Shown piece after piece: positions 25,301 to 37,044 of a DNA stretch of 64,000 nt; positions within the stretch are counted from its first letter, which is position 1; every line of letters begins with the position of its first letter. Source of the DNA: Escallonia rubra (lineage: Eukaryota; Streptophyta; Magnoliopsida; Escalloniales; Escalloniaceae). The notes under the pieces were generated by a model. It was not told the DNA's origin. It searched no databases and worked only from the letters and a program-made list of their open reading frames with translations. A program made the position numbers and the translations under genes. The stretch is taken from NCBI GenBank assembly GCA_033065855.1, contig JAVXUO010002582.1, forward strand, positions 248,001 through 312,000. Reading direction: 5' to 3'.

Positions 25301-26050
25301 ATATGATTTACAAGTTAAAAATATTTAAGAAATTAGTATTTTAAATATTAGCTATTTAAGCTTCACTTTCAGTCACTTGAACTCCAATTTCGTCTTTAAA
25401 AATCTTTTAAGTATCGCACTACAATCACTTTAGCGGAATTTATAGAACTCGAATGCCAAAAGCGGAGCTCAAACATCACTTTTGAAGATACGTAACTACA
25501 GTAAATATTTTACGTTTCAATGGCTTTCTTAAAAAAGTTGCTAAAATAAAATTTTAAAAGGTGTAGGGTATGAGATTTCGAGTGCGTAGGTTACTTCAGT
25601 TTACCTCTCTGATTGACGTTCTTGCTGATGCAGCGCTTTAGTGGTGTTCTTTTTTATGAGTTATCATACGCTGGATGTGTCTCCTTAGTGGTTCTTATTG
25701 GTCTCTATCATGATCCCCATTAACTCTCAGCCTAAACACTTTCAGAAAATTCCTTGTCCACAGGAACTATGACACGGATCGAGTACTAACATGAAAGCCT
25801 CGACATAAACAACTCCAAGGTGCTAAGATGATGTCTGTCGTGCTTAGTTCAGTTACCATAAAAGATTATGTTGGTACTCTATGCTAATACATTAATGGGT
25901 TTCTTGGGAATCTCTTTATCCTTTTGTCCGCACTAAACTTCATGCTAATGACGTTGGATTAAGGCCGACAATCTCGGTGATCTATAGCTTAAGCGTAGCT
26001 GGCAAAAAAGCAAAGGCTAGCTTGATCCAAAAGACAGATTAGAAGCAGGT
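22340..26050. other. Intergenic DNA; no supported gene
   Basis: No gene recognised. 22930-23120 is SINE-like (see separate entry). 24780-25080 is unusually G+C-rich for the region, with a CAGTCCAGTCCAGT run, and resembles promoter or exon DNA, but I found no reading frame to attach to it. Confidence 0.45.
22930..23125 (+). repeat. SINE-like segment with B box
   Basis: AGGTCGAAACCCC (22995-23007) matches a pol III B box. It is preceded by a TAAGACTTTGGTCTTAGCGC segment and followed about 100 bp later by an A-rich end. The arrangement suggests a degenerate tRNA-derived SINE. Evidence is limited to these boxes. Confidence 0.3.
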
Positions 26051-26055
26051 TATCA

Positions 26056-26269
26056 GATCAGATATATATAAAGATGGCATCATCTCTGTAAATGATGCTG
26101 CAGTTTTCAATCAATTGCATGCACTTTTGGCGTATGCAAATGAGCCTTAAGAAGCTGCCACATTGCAGCCGGATTCGAGGTTGTTTAATGTGATTATGAG
26201 TATGTTTGTTGCTAATAAGGTTAAGACAGCGTTAGAGACAAAGAACATGAACGTGGGGGCATATTTATG
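26056..26269 (+). pseudogene. Short protein-like remnant with one internal stop
   Basis: A plus-strand frame gives about 30 natural-looking residues (including ISVNDAAVFNQLHALLAYAN), one TAA, then about 35 more (including PDSRLFNVIMSMFVANK) before a TGA. No ATG, no intron signals and no family I recognise. It could be the decayed end of a gene or a transposon passenger. Low confidence that it was ever a gene. Confidence 0.2.
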
Positions 26270-29200
26270 ATCTTGCTGTTTGCTCTAAGACATGGTAACC
26301 TCTGAACAGGGTCTTACATTGGACTGGTGAGGTTAAGGTCAGTGTTCAGTGCATGGTAACTAGATAACAGCGATTTGGGAATTAATTAAGATAACCCACA
26401 GAGGATGTTGGTTCATAGGAGGAAGTAATCACCGACATAGCTAAAATACAAGTGAACAATGTGTCTCAAGATTAAGCACATAACGCCATTGAGTTTCTAT
26501 GGAGCTTGTGTTGCAGAGAAGATTATATTACTCGTTGAGATGAGAGCTTCGTACCACATCCTTCATCTGCCCGTGTGTGTGTTTGTGTTGTGTGTCACAC
26601 GGAACGCACGCTCGGATCTTCATTCACAGCGAGCAACGGAAGAAAACAAGAAAATAATTATTATGGTGGTGTTTGATAAAGTTTTTGTTTTTAGTTCTAT
26701 ATTAACGAATAAATGAATGTTTGGTAAACAATTTTATTTTTTTACTTGTCAATTTTCAAAAGCGAGGGTAAGGTGTGTAAGTGCAATTACCCGACTATGA
26801 GAAGTGGCAAGGGCATTTAACCAAGAGGGCTCGATCGTAACTTCTTCACCTTATTATTTCTTTTGTGTTATAAGGGTTAGTTGAATGTAATAATATAAGT
26901 TAGTCCTGTAGCCAAAGCAAATCTAGCTTGTCAAAGGAAAGTCTGCATTAGGATAGTTGTGCCACTAAATTTTGAAACGTGTGCAATATTGTAACAAAAG
27001 GTCTGCGTGCTTTGACATTATGATTATAGCGTAAAGGTAAGTATGCTCCTATCTAGTCATGATAATAGCGTAAACGTAAAGTAATCATATCTAATCTTAA
27101 TAATACGCCCAATGAAGAGTGAGCTATGTTCAAGCTCAAATATAGTTTCTAGTAAAAAGATCTCATGTCTTGATTGTTGTTGTTTTGTTAAGATCCCATT
27201 GGTCCATTCAAGAAGGATGTTTTCTCCTATGCAAAGTCGTTTCGAGATTGATTAGATCGTAGACTCAAATCGGGAGAAAAATGAATCAAAAGTTGGAAGC
27301 ATAGAAAATTCAAAGTAATTGCTTTGGTTGGTAGCAAAGACTACTTGCATAGGATACTGCTAGTTTGAAATTAGGATGACGTACGTGTCTTAATTACACG
27401 GCCTACTTCAAGAGAAGATTCTCTAATTTTCTAATCCTTAAGTAAATGATGAACTGCAGCAGTACCCAATACTCTGTTTAGTTGCTAATTCATTAACATC
27501 TTAATTTCTTAATGCATTATAGTTGTCAATGGACTCGGTTTCTTTAAACGGTTGCGGGATATCATCTACCGTTGTACCAGTTTTATTCACAAAAGATTGT
27601 TCCAAAAAATATTTTATCGCTGTTGCCAAAAGTTATAATGACAGTTTTGTGTTACCAAAATAGATTTAGTAACATATTTTTATCGTAGTAAAAGTGTCGT
27701 ATAGCAGAGGATCAAAATCCTCTTCACAAACATAGAATGCACATGCATGAGCTTGATGAAAAATCAAGGCAGAATAATGGGCAATTGCTTAAATAAATAA
27801 ATAAAACCCCCGTTTGTATGATGGACAAACGAACCCTCGATGCCATCTTCTGGCATGCATTTTCAGAGATTGATTGAGATGAGCAAACGCAAAGTGAAGT
27901 GCGCCGGACAGTTTACAAATTTAGAGAATATGCAACCGATAGAAAGAGGAAATATTTCTTAAGTAAAATCCGTCACGAGTTCATTTAATATTTTTCCCAT
28001 CTGACCTCGACTCTTATCGAGTGCGATCTTAGCTGCCCGGACCAAGTTCGTAGCGGAAAAGGCTAGTATCTAAATGGACAGTTTCAATGACTAACGGTAG
28101 CGCTAGTTTGTTTTGTTTCTATGTATCGGAAATGACTAATTTGAATAATTTTTCCAATCGGACAGTCTCAAATTACCATTCTGCACAATTTTGTATAATC
28201 TCTCTCGTACATAGATTCCATCTACCGAAATCATCAAAAGTGACTCCTATACAGCCAGCCAAAAGGGGAAGACAGTACAGGTAGAGGTGCACTAACACGT
28301 ACAACGGAACACAACAAAAGGGTGTCCAACCTAACCAGTGCTCTCTGTTTGTACATGCTAGTATAGCTTTGTTTAAGCCCAAGAAAACACACACACTACT
28401 CACTTTTGGTGCTTCTAACCATAATGTCAACGCCTCAACCCACCACGTTCAAACCGAAAGCAAGCTAGCTTCCCTTTGTTGTTTCAGCTTTTCAGACCCG
28501 TCTAATTAACTTCCTCCTCCGCTAAAGCTGATCCTGATTGGAAGAAGCTAGCCCATAGATTCGATTCTTCCCAACAAAAAATTCAAGAGAGAGAGAGAAA
28601 GGGGGTGAATTCAGATATCAGAAACCTTTATGATACCCACATGGCCGGGTGTATTAATCAAGGCAGAGGCCAAATGGGTAACCCATTTGTCAGCCTATAT
28701 TATCAACACCGAAGAAATATATCTGCAGTAGAGAGACAGAGAGAAGGGGTGGCTACTTGCACCAGAATTTATTTTTCTTACAATTGAGGTTTTGATCATT
28801 CCCAAGAAACCCTTTAAAGGCTAAGCTTCCATAACTGTAAACGGTCGCCCAACTTACTCAACCATGAACTCTCAACAGTGCCCCCTGCCGCCCCCAGATT
28901 TATACTGTAGAAACCTGGAAATGGAAATTTAGAGAGGTAAACAAAAGAAGAATTCTACTCATACACCAAACAGAACCTTGATTAGTTTTCGGCTTTTTCC
29001 ATCTATGGAGCCCTACTAATCGCTATTCTTAATGGTATTACTGATGAGTATGATCTCTAAGTACGATCTATGGGATGCAAGTGCTGATCTAGGGATATAA
29101 TAAGACTTCGCAATGTGAATACTGAATAGTTAGGCATGAGGATAGGTGGGATGTTTAGCGATCAATAAGTCTTGGCCCTAATCATTTCACTTCAAACTGG

Positions 29201-30876
29201 GTGTTCTTAAATTTAATTCTAGCCAATGATTGAAAATGATTGACATGACGTTCAAAATTAGCTAGCAATTAGCAATGACAAAAATAGATTGCTATAGTTC
29301 GATTATTTTTAGTACCATTATGACACGAGATGCGATATACAGTGTTTTCTCGAAAAGTGATATACAAATGTTGGTTCTTAAATGCAGGATATGCAGATCA
29401 GTCTCTCCTGCAAAACAAGAGGTGGGTCTTAAATGTTCAGTTCAATTATTATAGATTCTACCTTAAAAAAAACTTCAAGATTTCTGCATCACATCTACAA
29501 AGATCTTTAAGATTCATAGCAAGTGTACGTGCTTTGTAACGTCAGAAGGTAAACCAAACAAGCATTTGAGGCAAACTAGGTTCTCTTCATCCGCAACGTG
29601 AAAAACTCAAAGAGTTCTCACTGTTGCGGTAGCATTCAAAGTTCGAGAACACATCTATCGCTAGTTTGTTTGCACGACGTATTCCCTATTTTTATAACGT
29701 GTTAAACAACTAGCACCTAAAAAACCAACACGATCGACCTTCAAAGATGTAGTTAAGTCCGTGTTGGTTACTGTATTCGGTCTTCAACTAGGGGAAACCC
29801 ATAGCCTACCAAAAGGGGAAGATATGGGAATATTGAATTCGTTGATTAAAAGAGACCAGAGAGAGATACGAAGGGAGTAGAAGCATGTTACTTGGCCGGA
29901 ATACACGGGAGGCTTTTGTCACAACCTTCACACTGTTTTGTTGTGATTATAATACCCAAACATGCACATGGGAGGAAGATGCAACTCAGAGCATCATTCA
30001 CCAACCTGAAACCCCCCATCTTCTCCCACCTTATACAGTTATACCTCATTTATATATGAAGCTACGCATAGTTTGTTAACAGGCTCTACATAAATTATAC
30101 AAAACTTCTACTCACCTTGCAACTTTCTTTCGTTTTCCATCGGATATGGAGGTGGGGCCGAAGAAGGAATACGAATATGGGGTGTTTCTGAAAGAAACCC
30201 CATACCCACTAATTATAAGTGGATCTGTCAATTGCTTTCGATACATATGCTTACGGCTTGCTACTACACGGAGATATAGATACCAATCATAAGTACATGG
30301 CAACATATGGAATGTACTTGCAACCCTCCAAATCCCATGATAATGATTTGAGCAAAAGCCAACAGCAAGAAGTTCCCTACAGCTCTTTATATGTTAACAT
30401 TTTGACGGATTTAGGTGCTTAGATCCTTGACAACTGTTCAGTCTAGTTGTAGAAATTTGATCATGATGCAGGATATCAACACGCTGAAGATACATACTGT
30501 AGACAGGGAAAAAAAAGTCCCTATAGGTTGACAATATTTAACAACTTTTTCTCTACTCAAACCAGATATGTTACTACTGCTGTTCTGTTAAGACATATGA
30601 GTCTCTCAATAGTACCACAACTTCAGTAGAACCAATTACTACTTCATGGCCCTCTGCGGAGGTAGTTGGGGGTAACTATTGTTCTCACACCAGCGGCTAT
30701 AAGCATTCCCCTTAGTCAACAATGTAAATAATACGATAAAGACACTCTAAAATCCGACCAATGCACTCTAAATTACACTATTCACGATAGAAGATGATCT
30801 ACATTTACTTCTTGATCCAACTTTTCAAAATAACCATTAGTGTCTTTGACCGCAAATTTTTTTATTTTCAAGTCCC
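26270..30876. other. Intergenic DNA; no supported gene
   Basis: All frames are short and unrelated to known families. A GA microsatellite near 28587-28600 precedes a mixed-sequence stretch that could be a leader, but no coding continuation is visible. Confidence 0.45.
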
Positions 30877-31125
30877 TCAAGAATCTCTGCAGTTTGCTTT
30901 AGCCTTGCCAAGCCAAAGAGCCAGAGAGTGACCCCTTGCTAATAAGCCTTCCCTTAAGCTAATTGCAGTACAATCAAGTCCATTCTTCAAATTTGGCGGG
31001 GTTAGAGACCAATCAACAGCTTGAGTGGTGATGGTCTTATGAACCATGTAACCGGAGTTCATGTGAGTTACAAAAATAAAGCCATAAGCCTCAATTAATT
31101 GATCAAAGCTTTCATGACATAACAT
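30877..31125 (-). CDS. Unidentified 82-aa coding-like frame
   Basis: A minus-strand frame of 82 codons with ordinary soluble-protein composition, balanced amino acids and no low complexity (for example TTQAVDWSLTPPNLKNGLDC, then SLREGLLARGHSLALWLGKA). Other frames over the same bases are full of stops. It begins with an ATG, but the frame stays open a few codons upstream, so it might also be a terminal exon. I could not identify the family or upstream exons between it and RPA43, about 1.9 kb away. It may be a small gene, a last exon, or a gene fragment. Confidence 0.3.
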   Translation of the reverse strand: MLCHESFDQLIEAYGFIFVTHMNSGYMVHKTITTQAVDWSLTPPNLKNGLDCTAISLREGLLARGHSLALWLGKAKANCRDS

Positions 31126-33067
31126 AATGCAAGTCTTACAAACATAGATAGTGAGATCTCATGCGAAAAGGTTGCATGGAACATAAAGCAAATTTGACAA
31201 CATAACGGGGTTGCGAAAATAGGATTTCATATGTAATGCTACATGATACTTAGAAAGCTCATATGCATTCACAAGAATTTTGCTTCTGACATCGAAAAAG
31301 ACGAAGAAAAATTTAATCCCAATTTCGCACTCCAAGATTTACTCTGTGATTCTAAGTGAAGGAAACAAAGAATGAAAAAAAAAATATTGGCAACTAGAGG
31401 ACGGTAGTTTTTGAAATTCCTAAACCAAGGAACTAATGCAGAAAGAATAATCTTTCTAGCATCACTGTTCACACTGCAATAACCTATCCACGAATTGCTT
31501 CTTTATCTTAACCAAAAATGGAGGCAGCATGAAGTATATAAAATTAACCAAAAAGATCGAAAGCATGAAAAATTGATACACAGCATGAAGTATAGCAAAA
31601 AAGAAACAAAATATAGCTACATATCAGTTCCAAGAACAAACGTAGAATTATTGGCACGTAAACACAGCTCTACCCATGTCGAAACTGCAGTTTGCTTCTC
31701 CCGTACATAACAACCACATAAGGCCCTAAGGTACCAGTCCCCATAGACCTAAACTCTTAGGACCTCGGTCAAGGTTAGCGAATGCCAAGCAGGACATAAG
31801 ATATACGGTCTACAGGCTCCTTTTCTGAAAAGGTGAAATTTTGACAGCATAGAGGTGGACTTTTTAGTAGCAACAAAATAATTGACCTTAACTATCATGA
31901 ACTTTTGAGGATAGCAGAGTTTGCTTCATAAGCCCTGCCATTCTAAAAAACCCTATGGTTGCACTTTGACAGTGATCGCATCCAGCCGCAAGCCCACAAC
32001 AGCATTTTCTAACCTTTGAGAGGAACCCTTGGTATTTCTTTTCATGCAAATTTTCTCAAATAGAAAGAGGTTCAGCTTAAAGCTTTCTGTTACTGCACAC
32101 TAGGATCGATGGCTGTAATTCACTTCAACTTTTATTCAGAAAGAAGACTTTAAAGGAGGCTGCAGACTCACAAAAGTCCAGAAAATTGAAAAGATGGTGA
32201 AGAAGGGGAAAAGGAAAAGCATCCTTAAAATGAGAAACGCACCATACTATAATCAATGAATTAAGAGAATGTTAAAAAATTAAATGAAGACATCGTTAAA
32301 ACAATAAGAGAAATTTGGGAAAAAGCCAATTCTGACAGAAAGGAAGCTTAAATCTTTCTAACCTACACTAGACTTTCTTCAGATTATCCATGCCTTTATA
32401 TTGCTAAGAGAAGCAAACTTTTATAGCCTTGCCGCCACTACTTAAGTTATCTTTTCAAACTACAAAATATCAGTTGAAGTAAGAGTGGGGAAGTTTTTTT
32501 ATTTTTTTGTTCAAAAGCTACCTAACGCCTATACGACAGTAATTTATATTGCCTATAGTCCTTCTCAGGAAGACACTACTAATTACCTAGGAATAACAAA
32601 CTAAAATTGGCATGCGAAGAGTACGATTTGACAGGATAATCTCTTGGGGATCCTGTTGTATCATGGATATGCTGACAGTTACCCAAAAACTATCTTGAGT
32701 ATTATACCTGCGGGGAACTGTGTATTTAGATATACCTGATAGTTTCCGGGACATGCAGGACATTCTGTTTTCAATAGACCTAAACATAGTGTCGAGACAG
32801 AGGTGTATGGCTGCCTCAGACGACCAAATCTGCTTAAAATGTTACAAGGAATACTGCTAACAGTGCAATTTATAGTACAATAGACAACATAATATTATCT
32901 TTACAGAAAACAGACATGTATTTCACTTCTCAAAAATTTCTACTAGAATCTTCCACTAACAAAAAGAACCTCCTGTGGGAACCTTAAGGAGGCCAAACTA
33001 ATGCTCAAAACAAATCAACAAATGCTAGGCAGTAAACAGCTTTAATAACCAAAAAAATACCTACAAA
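31126..33067. other. Downstream flank of RPA43, no identified gene
   Basis: Contains the presumed 3' untranslated region and terminator of RPA43 on the minus strand. Frames are short; a 66-codon minus-strand frame at 32587-32787 has no recognisable features. Confidence 0.45.
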
Positions 33068-36037
33068 TCAGAAGGCTTCAGGAATGATTCTCCTTCTCTT
33101 TAACTTCTTTGTTTGATGGTCGGGTTTCAATGATGACATTTCCGCTTCAATTATATCTTTATCAAGCTCCAGCAATTCAACTTTTTCCTCAGTTTCTCTT
33201 CGTTTCTTTGTGCTACTAGAGATTTGTTTCAAAAAAACTAAAAGTTAGGTTTCCCAGTAGCTATCTAACCTTTCTACCAGTTGCAGAATTAGGAATTCAA
33301 ATCCTACCTCTCAGCTTGCAAGTCTTGCAAATGCTTATCCAACCAGCAGACGTTTCCCGTCTGAGGGGGAAGCAAAGATCCAGATATATGAAGAACCTCT
33401 TCATCAAACCTACAGGGGTGAAATCATATCGAGTCACGTGATGCTAGAAAAATGACAAGGATGGTAAGTTCACTTTTCATTGAAATGGACCTTTTAACAT
33501 CGTGGTCATCAGATTTGATACCAACTGACATAAAGATCTTACACCATAAATAACCCACAATACCCTCTCTCATAACTAATTACTTGAACTAGTCTATGCA
33601 AACTTCTAATTCATCGATATACAGGAAATATAGTTGTCTTCTGAAAGCTCAAAGGACAAGTTTACCAAATGGCAGTCCAACATCACAATTCCAGGGCATG
33701 GATGCAGATAAATGAACAAACAGACAAAAAGAAGAGCAATGATTCACCTTTTTACTGCAAACCGAATAACAGCTCCAAGTTTTATCATATGTTGCTTCTG
33801 AAATCTGCTACCATATACTTCCTTGCCATGCCTCTGCAACAAAAATGCATTTGAGGCAATCAAAACTGATGCCCCGTAACTAAGAGATAGGAAGCATCGA
33901 CACCTCATATAGGTCGAGGTATGGTGTCCGACACCTTAAACTGACACTTTGACACCTCATCGACACCTCCGGACACGTATCCGACACCTCTCAGTGGTGT
34001 TCGAATATATTTATTTATCTTTTAATTATCAGACACCGTGTCGGACATCTCTTGAAGAAGTGTCCATGCGTATGGGGCCAAAATACAGTATTTCAAACTT
34101 ATTTCATGGACAAATCTGGGGTTTTTTAGAAATGAACTTTTAGGGCAAGCCCTAATTAGATCGACTCAGAAAAAGGTACCTTCTTCTTTCTCTCTTAGCT
34201 CTTTCTCTTTTCCTTCTTTTTGTTACCTAAAGCATCCAAGTTTGCCAATCCAGAGTAAGAAAGGTCAACATCTCCAGCCTTATTTACAGACCCATCTAGC
34301 TATGCCATGTCTTTTTTCCTTCTCTCTCGTTACTGTTGAGACTCTCTCGTTAATAAAAATATATTAAAAAATTCAGCGGTGTCCTGTGGTGTCCAAAATT
34401 TGATTTTTTGGAAATTGCGGGATGTTCGGTGTCCCGGTCGGTGTCGGACATGGTGTCCGTATCCGCGCTACCTAGACTAGGAGTAATAAACATGGAAAGC
34501 AAAGTGGTCAGATATACTTACAACTTTGTATTTAAACTCTTCACGAATGTCTTCCTGTATTATAGTCGCAGAGGAAAAACCAAGAACAATTATGTGAATG
34601 GACTGCTGGCCAAGTTTAACTACCTTTCCTTCTGAATATTGAAGAAGAATTTATAAATAAGGCAACATAACAATTAATGAAGCAAAGACATAATCGAGCC
34701 CAATATAGTGCACTTGTATAACACCCACCCACTCTCGAAGCACACAACACACAAACACGTGCACACGTGGAAAAGAGAGGCCCAAGATAATATGGAGAAG
34801 AAACTAGACAAGCACCAGGACAGTTAACATTTTGACAGCGTCACCCTGACTGGGCCAAGAAATAAAAGGGGCTTTAACAATAACTTAATAAGTGCAAAAC
34901 GGAATAGAAGGGATTGGACACCCATTCATTCATTTGATGCTACATTCAGTGACAAGATCCACAATAGCAGTACCTAAAAGCATGTCTGGCTTTGGATGGA
35001 AGAGCAACAGTTTTGCTTTTAGTCTTACACCGAAATGAGGATGAATGGCAGGAAGAATCTTGGCTGAATTACTAAGGATGTTGACTTCGTAAGCCAATAC
35101 AACACCATCAAAGGTTTCATTGAACCTGCACAGAACCACTATAAGAAATAACAATAGCCCACTTGAAGACATAGATAAGGCTGCAACTTAATACTTCCAA
35201 GAATCTGATAAACTGGATTACTAACTCTAGCAGAGAACAAGATTACTTTCCAGTGGCAAAGGCCTCTTCATTTCCTATGCAAGGTCACAAGTTCAGCTCT
35301 CGTATTGGATATATGGGGTATGGATGTTTCTATCGTTGCGTAAAAAAAGGTACTCACTCTTGCAGTAACTTAATCACATGTGAAGACATGCCACCTTTTG
35401 TCATGTTCCTCAAGCTCTTATTAACCTGGACTTCAAAAACAATTGCATTTATCTGATACTTTTATAACTTAATGTAGCATCCCAGCCGGTCAGGAATTTA
35501 ACTTTTTGGTGTTTCTCTCTATTCAACTGTTCAGATAAATGCTCTAACAATATTAGGCACTAAATTCTTACACACGTTATGCATCATAAGTCTGCAAACT
35601 GAGCTTAATGTCAACAAGTATAGTGAGATTTCAATGGATAAAATCTCCATATTTTCTTCAATCGGTAAAATCATACAAAAATGCCCTCATAATGTAAATA
35701 ATGTGTATTCCATGCAATCGTCTAACTAAACGCCACTGCAATTGGAAGCGCTTCATTAACAATGATAAACATTAAAAATTCGAATACCACAAAGTTAACG
35801 AGTCACACTAGCAAAATTGAGTTTATACTAAAGCAAATTAGCATTAAAGACTGCCAACATGTCATACTTTAAACAATTAACATCAGCTACTTGCTAATTC
35901 AAGGACTGCGGAAAAACAAACTATTACTTGAAGAGAATGGAACTGAGTTCACGAAAGATGGCTTGAGAGGCAATTTTAGCCTTGGATGGGTGCAAGTACA
36001 CCACCAAATTCGCATCGGACACTTTCAATCCCTCCAT
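33068..36037 (-). CDS. RPA43: DNA-directed RNA polymerase I subunit RPA43 (NRPA7), six exons
   Basis: Encodes 235 aa from exons 36037-35928, 35125-34974, 34631-34522, 33833-33748, 33409-33308 and 33215-33068. All junctions are GT-AG and keep frame. RPA43 pairs with RPA14-type subunits to form the Pol I stalk, which contacts the initiation factor RRN3 for rRNA transcription in the nucleolus. Visible evidence: the start MEGLKVSDANLVVYLHPSK, the RPB7-like block FDGVVLAYEV...HFGVRLKAKLLLF, then the OB-fold region VVKLGQQSIHIIVLGFSSA with REEFKYK, and FDEEVLHISGSLLPPQTG. The C-terminus is lysine/arginine-rich (KKLKRRRI), a plausible nuclear signal. The order matches the Arabidopsis gene At1g75670 as I recall it. 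Intron 3 contains a DNA transposon and intron 1 a SINE-like piece. Exon 3's end (TTGTAAGT donor) was chosen by donor strength and family alignment. Confidence 0.93.
33887..34475. mobile_element. hAT-like non-autonomous element in RPA43 intron 3
   Basis: The ends are ATAGGAAGCATCGACACC and, inverted, CTAGGTAGCGCGGATACGG; they agree at most positions. The subterminal regions are packed with GACACC/GGTGTC motifs in both orientations. Flanks ACTAAGAG (33879-33886) and ACTAGGAG (34476-34483) match at 7 of 8, fitting an 8-bp hAT target duplication. No transposase frame. It makes up most of the 688-bp intron and leaves both splice sites intact. Confidence 0.6.
35245..35330 (+). repeat. SINE-like segment in RPA43 intron 1
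   Basis: A-box-like CAGTGGCAAAGGCC near 35251-35264 and B-box-like GGTCACAAGTTCAGCTC near 35283-35299, on the strand opposite to the gene. The spacing is tRNA-like but the boxes are degenerate, so this is tentative. Confidence 0.25.
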
Positions 36038-36081
36038 TAAGTTTCAATTTCAGGCCAATTGCTGTTTCGGATATGAAAAGG

Positions 36082-36289
36082 AAACCCTAGCAAAACCCTA
36101 ACTACAGAAAAACTGAAGAAGGATGTGCGTTTAACGAGTTCTTGGGCTTTTCTGAAACACGAGCGAAATGCTGATGATCCAGCAGCTCAAGCCCACATTG
36201 TTCTTGGGCTGAAAAGTGGGAACAAATGAGTAAAACTAAACCCTTATTGGGGTAATGGATCATATCTGTGATCCAGTAGCTCGAGCCCA
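36082..36289 (-). promoter_or_regulatory. RPA43 promoter: telo boxes plus site II motifs
   Basis: Immediately upstream of the RPA43 start are two telo boxes AAACCCTA (36082-36089 and 36093-36100) and four TGGGCT/AGCCCA site II elements (36143-36148, 36188-36193, 36203-36208, 36284-36289). In plants this pairing marks genes for ribosomal proteins and ribosome biogenesis, where TCP and telo-box-binding factors act. Its presence independently supports the Pol I subunit call. Part of the cluster arises from an imperfect duplication of a GATCCAG(C/T)AGCTC segment. Confidence 0.75.
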
Positions 36290-36846
36290 CTTGAAAGTGG
36301 TGAGTTTTTTTCACAAAAAGTTTGTTCTATTATGAAATAATTTTTTCACAAAAAGACCCAATCTGTTCTTTATCCCTTTGTTACATTCTTCTCGTTACCA
36401 AAAATTATTCGAAAGTACAGTGAATTGTCCTAATGCACTTTTTAGCGGCAAAATCTTAAAAGTATTAGCTGGTGTTATCAAGATTACATTAAGGGAGCGT
36501 CTGTTTCCGCACTGTACTTTACAGTGACGAATAAAATCTGAAAAGTGCTGATTAATAGGTTGGGAAAGTATGATGAAGCATGGTTCAGGGAGATGGAGTG
36601 CATAAAACCATTGGTGTAGATGGTAGATACAGGCTGTAATCATTTGAGATGTTTGACAGGATCTTTCACCAGCAAAACATGATAAGAAACTAAAACCACA
36701 GTGATTTACCGTAGTTGACTACTATAATTGTCTATTGAGATCTTTCACTAAGCTCTTAACAAAAATGTTCAAATCTTAAGAGTCTTTTAAACAGAGAATA
36801 TATTGGATATAAGTGTGTGTACATATGTACGCACACACAGAAAAAT

Positions 36847-37044
36847 TTTGGCTGCTACCCCGGTTGGAGGAATCTTCCTCCTACTCCTTATATAGCGGCA
36901 ATCAATTGTTTTTAAATGTTTCTAGTGACTTTAATTTAATGACGCTAAAAAAGTGCTGCTAATAATTATTGTCGTTTGAAACATTTAGCCACTATTAATT
37001 GTCACTATACATGGGATTGAAGGAAGATTCCTACGGGAGCCAAA
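36847..37044. mobile_element. TTTGGCT-type MITE, copy B (uninterrupted)
   Basis: 198 bp, with inverted ends TTTGGCTGCTACCCC and CGGGAGCCAAA. It is the same family as 19244-19798 but in the opposite orientation. It shares the internal blocks ATTATTAGCAGCA and AGTCACTAGAAACATTTA. It lacks the nested Tourist-like insertion, so it shows the family's original structure. Confidence 0.85.

Noticed and set aside
36102-36314. 70-codon minus-strand frame upstream of RPA43
   Set aside because: It covers the promoter with telo boxes and site II motifs and shows no similarity to RPA43 or any family.
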